From an uncultured Verrucomicrobiae bacterium (GTDB taxonomy: Bacteria > Verrucomicrobiota > Verrucomicrobiia > Limisphaerales > AAA164-E04), in contig OX638380.1 in NCBI GenBank assembly GCA_951813855.1, forward strand, positions 2,434,876 through 2,498,875: a stretch of DNA of 64,000 nucleotides, in the 5' to 3' direction. How positions within the stretch are numbered: the stretch's first letter is position 1; every line of letters starts with the position of its first letter. The position numbers were made by a program, and so were the translations under genes. Shown here piece by piece: positions 63,622 to 64,000 of this stretch. The notes beneath the pieces are model-generated. The model was not told the DNA's origin. It worked only from the letters and a program-made list of their open reading frames with translations, and did not search any database.

Positions 63622-64000
63622 ATGAAACCACCCCGGGTGACGGTCGAGCGGTTCTACACCGAGCACGGCAACGAACTGAAACTCAGTCTGATCGCCGGAG
63701 CCGAAGGACTTAAAAACCCGATTTTGGAACCGGCGCTCAACCGTCCCGGACTGGCCATCGCCGGCTTCGTCCGCTATTTCGCCCACAGACGCGTCCAGAT
63801 TTTCGGCAACGCCGAAACCGCCTATCTCAGATCGCTCGCTCCGGCCCGCAGGGCCGAGAGCTACGCTCAACTCTTTTCGCGGCGAATTCCCTGCATCGTC
63901 TTCTGCCGGGACCGCAAGCCCAACGCCGCCGTCGTCTCCTTGGCGGAAAAGCACAGTATACCCGTCTTCAAAACACCGTTCGTGACCATGGCGTTCATTA
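63622..64000 (+). CDS. hprK: HPr kinase/phosphorylase, N-terminal part (cut by window edge)
   Basis: The first 126 residues of an HPr kinase/phosphorylase, which phosphorylates HPr on serine to control carbon use. The N-domain segments ELKLSLIAGAEGLKNPILEPALNRPGLAIAGF and AQLFSRRIPCIVFCRD match the family; the kinase Walker A and later motifs are beyond the window. An lptB-hprK pair is also seen in several Gram-negative groups. Confidence 0.88.
   Translation, partial: MKPPRVTVERFYTEHGNELKLSLIAGAEGLKNPILEPALNRPGLAIAGFVRYFAHRRVQIFGNAETAYLRSLAPARRAESYAQLFSRRIPCIVFCRDRKPNAAVVSLAEKHSIPVFKTPFVTMAFI

Overview
The window looks like a chromosomal piece of a Gram-negative bacterium of the PVC group, most likely Verrucomicrobiota. 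This is inference from gene content and order: a PVC-type haem-binding dehydrogenase-like protein, a CRTAC1/ASPIC protein and other FG-GAP proteins, a V. cholerae VC_2705-type symporter with its DUF4212 partner, a mreB-mreC-mreD-PBP2-rodA-RNase G/E operon, and an LptA-like gene followed by lptB and an HPr kinase gene. Coding regions are G+C-rich and densely packed, often with overlapping stop and start codons. Shine-Dalgarno sequences are mostly weak or absent.

Layout. 1-10 kb: the end of a cytosine DNA methyltransferase gene, yebC, an MMPL/RND exporter, a secreted PQQ-type beta-propeller protein, a PhoD-like phosphatase and a protein of ten 46-residue TPR-like repeats. 10-15 kb, minus strand: an LMW protein tyrosine phosphatase, a frameshifted fructosamine kinase gene, a large membrane-anchored protein and an ABC ATPase. 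15-20 kb: the tightly coupled run hpf, amidohydrolase (probable aminofutalosine deaminase), bioF, bioA. 20-28 kb: symporter pair, PVC-type cytochrome protein, an alpha/beta hydrolase that has lost its nucleophile serine, and an FG-GAP protein.

28.2-32.8 kb is a visibly A+T-rich island with a single gene, a UvrD-like helicase with a Cas4/AddB-like Fe-S nuclease domain; it looks horizontally acquired. 32.8-42.7 kb: threonine aldolase, a WecA/MraY-type transferase, and the cell-shape operon read leftward from mreB. 42.7-45.5 kb: a small doubtful ORF, a 40-bp-period degenerate repeat array containing a 25-bp operator-like palindrome, a Fic protein with a C-terminal winged helix, and tRNA-Ala(CGC). 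45.5-51 kb: a 1220-residue CRTAC1-like protein, an FKBP isomerase and a TlpA thioredoxin, the last two with clear terminators. 51-53.3 kb: a decayed CsgG-like gene. 53.6-64 kb: housekeeping genes (ArsS-like radical SAM protein, pyrE, rhodanese, an acidic secreted protein, thrH, moeA, ubiE/menG, hisF, hisI, an LptA/OstA-like protein, lptB, start of hprK).

The points most worth following up are the dyad-containing repeat array directly upstream of the Fic/winged-helix gene, the helicase-nuclease island with an altered nuclease motif, the serine-less hydrolase, and the two broken genes (fructosamine kinase and CsgG-like).
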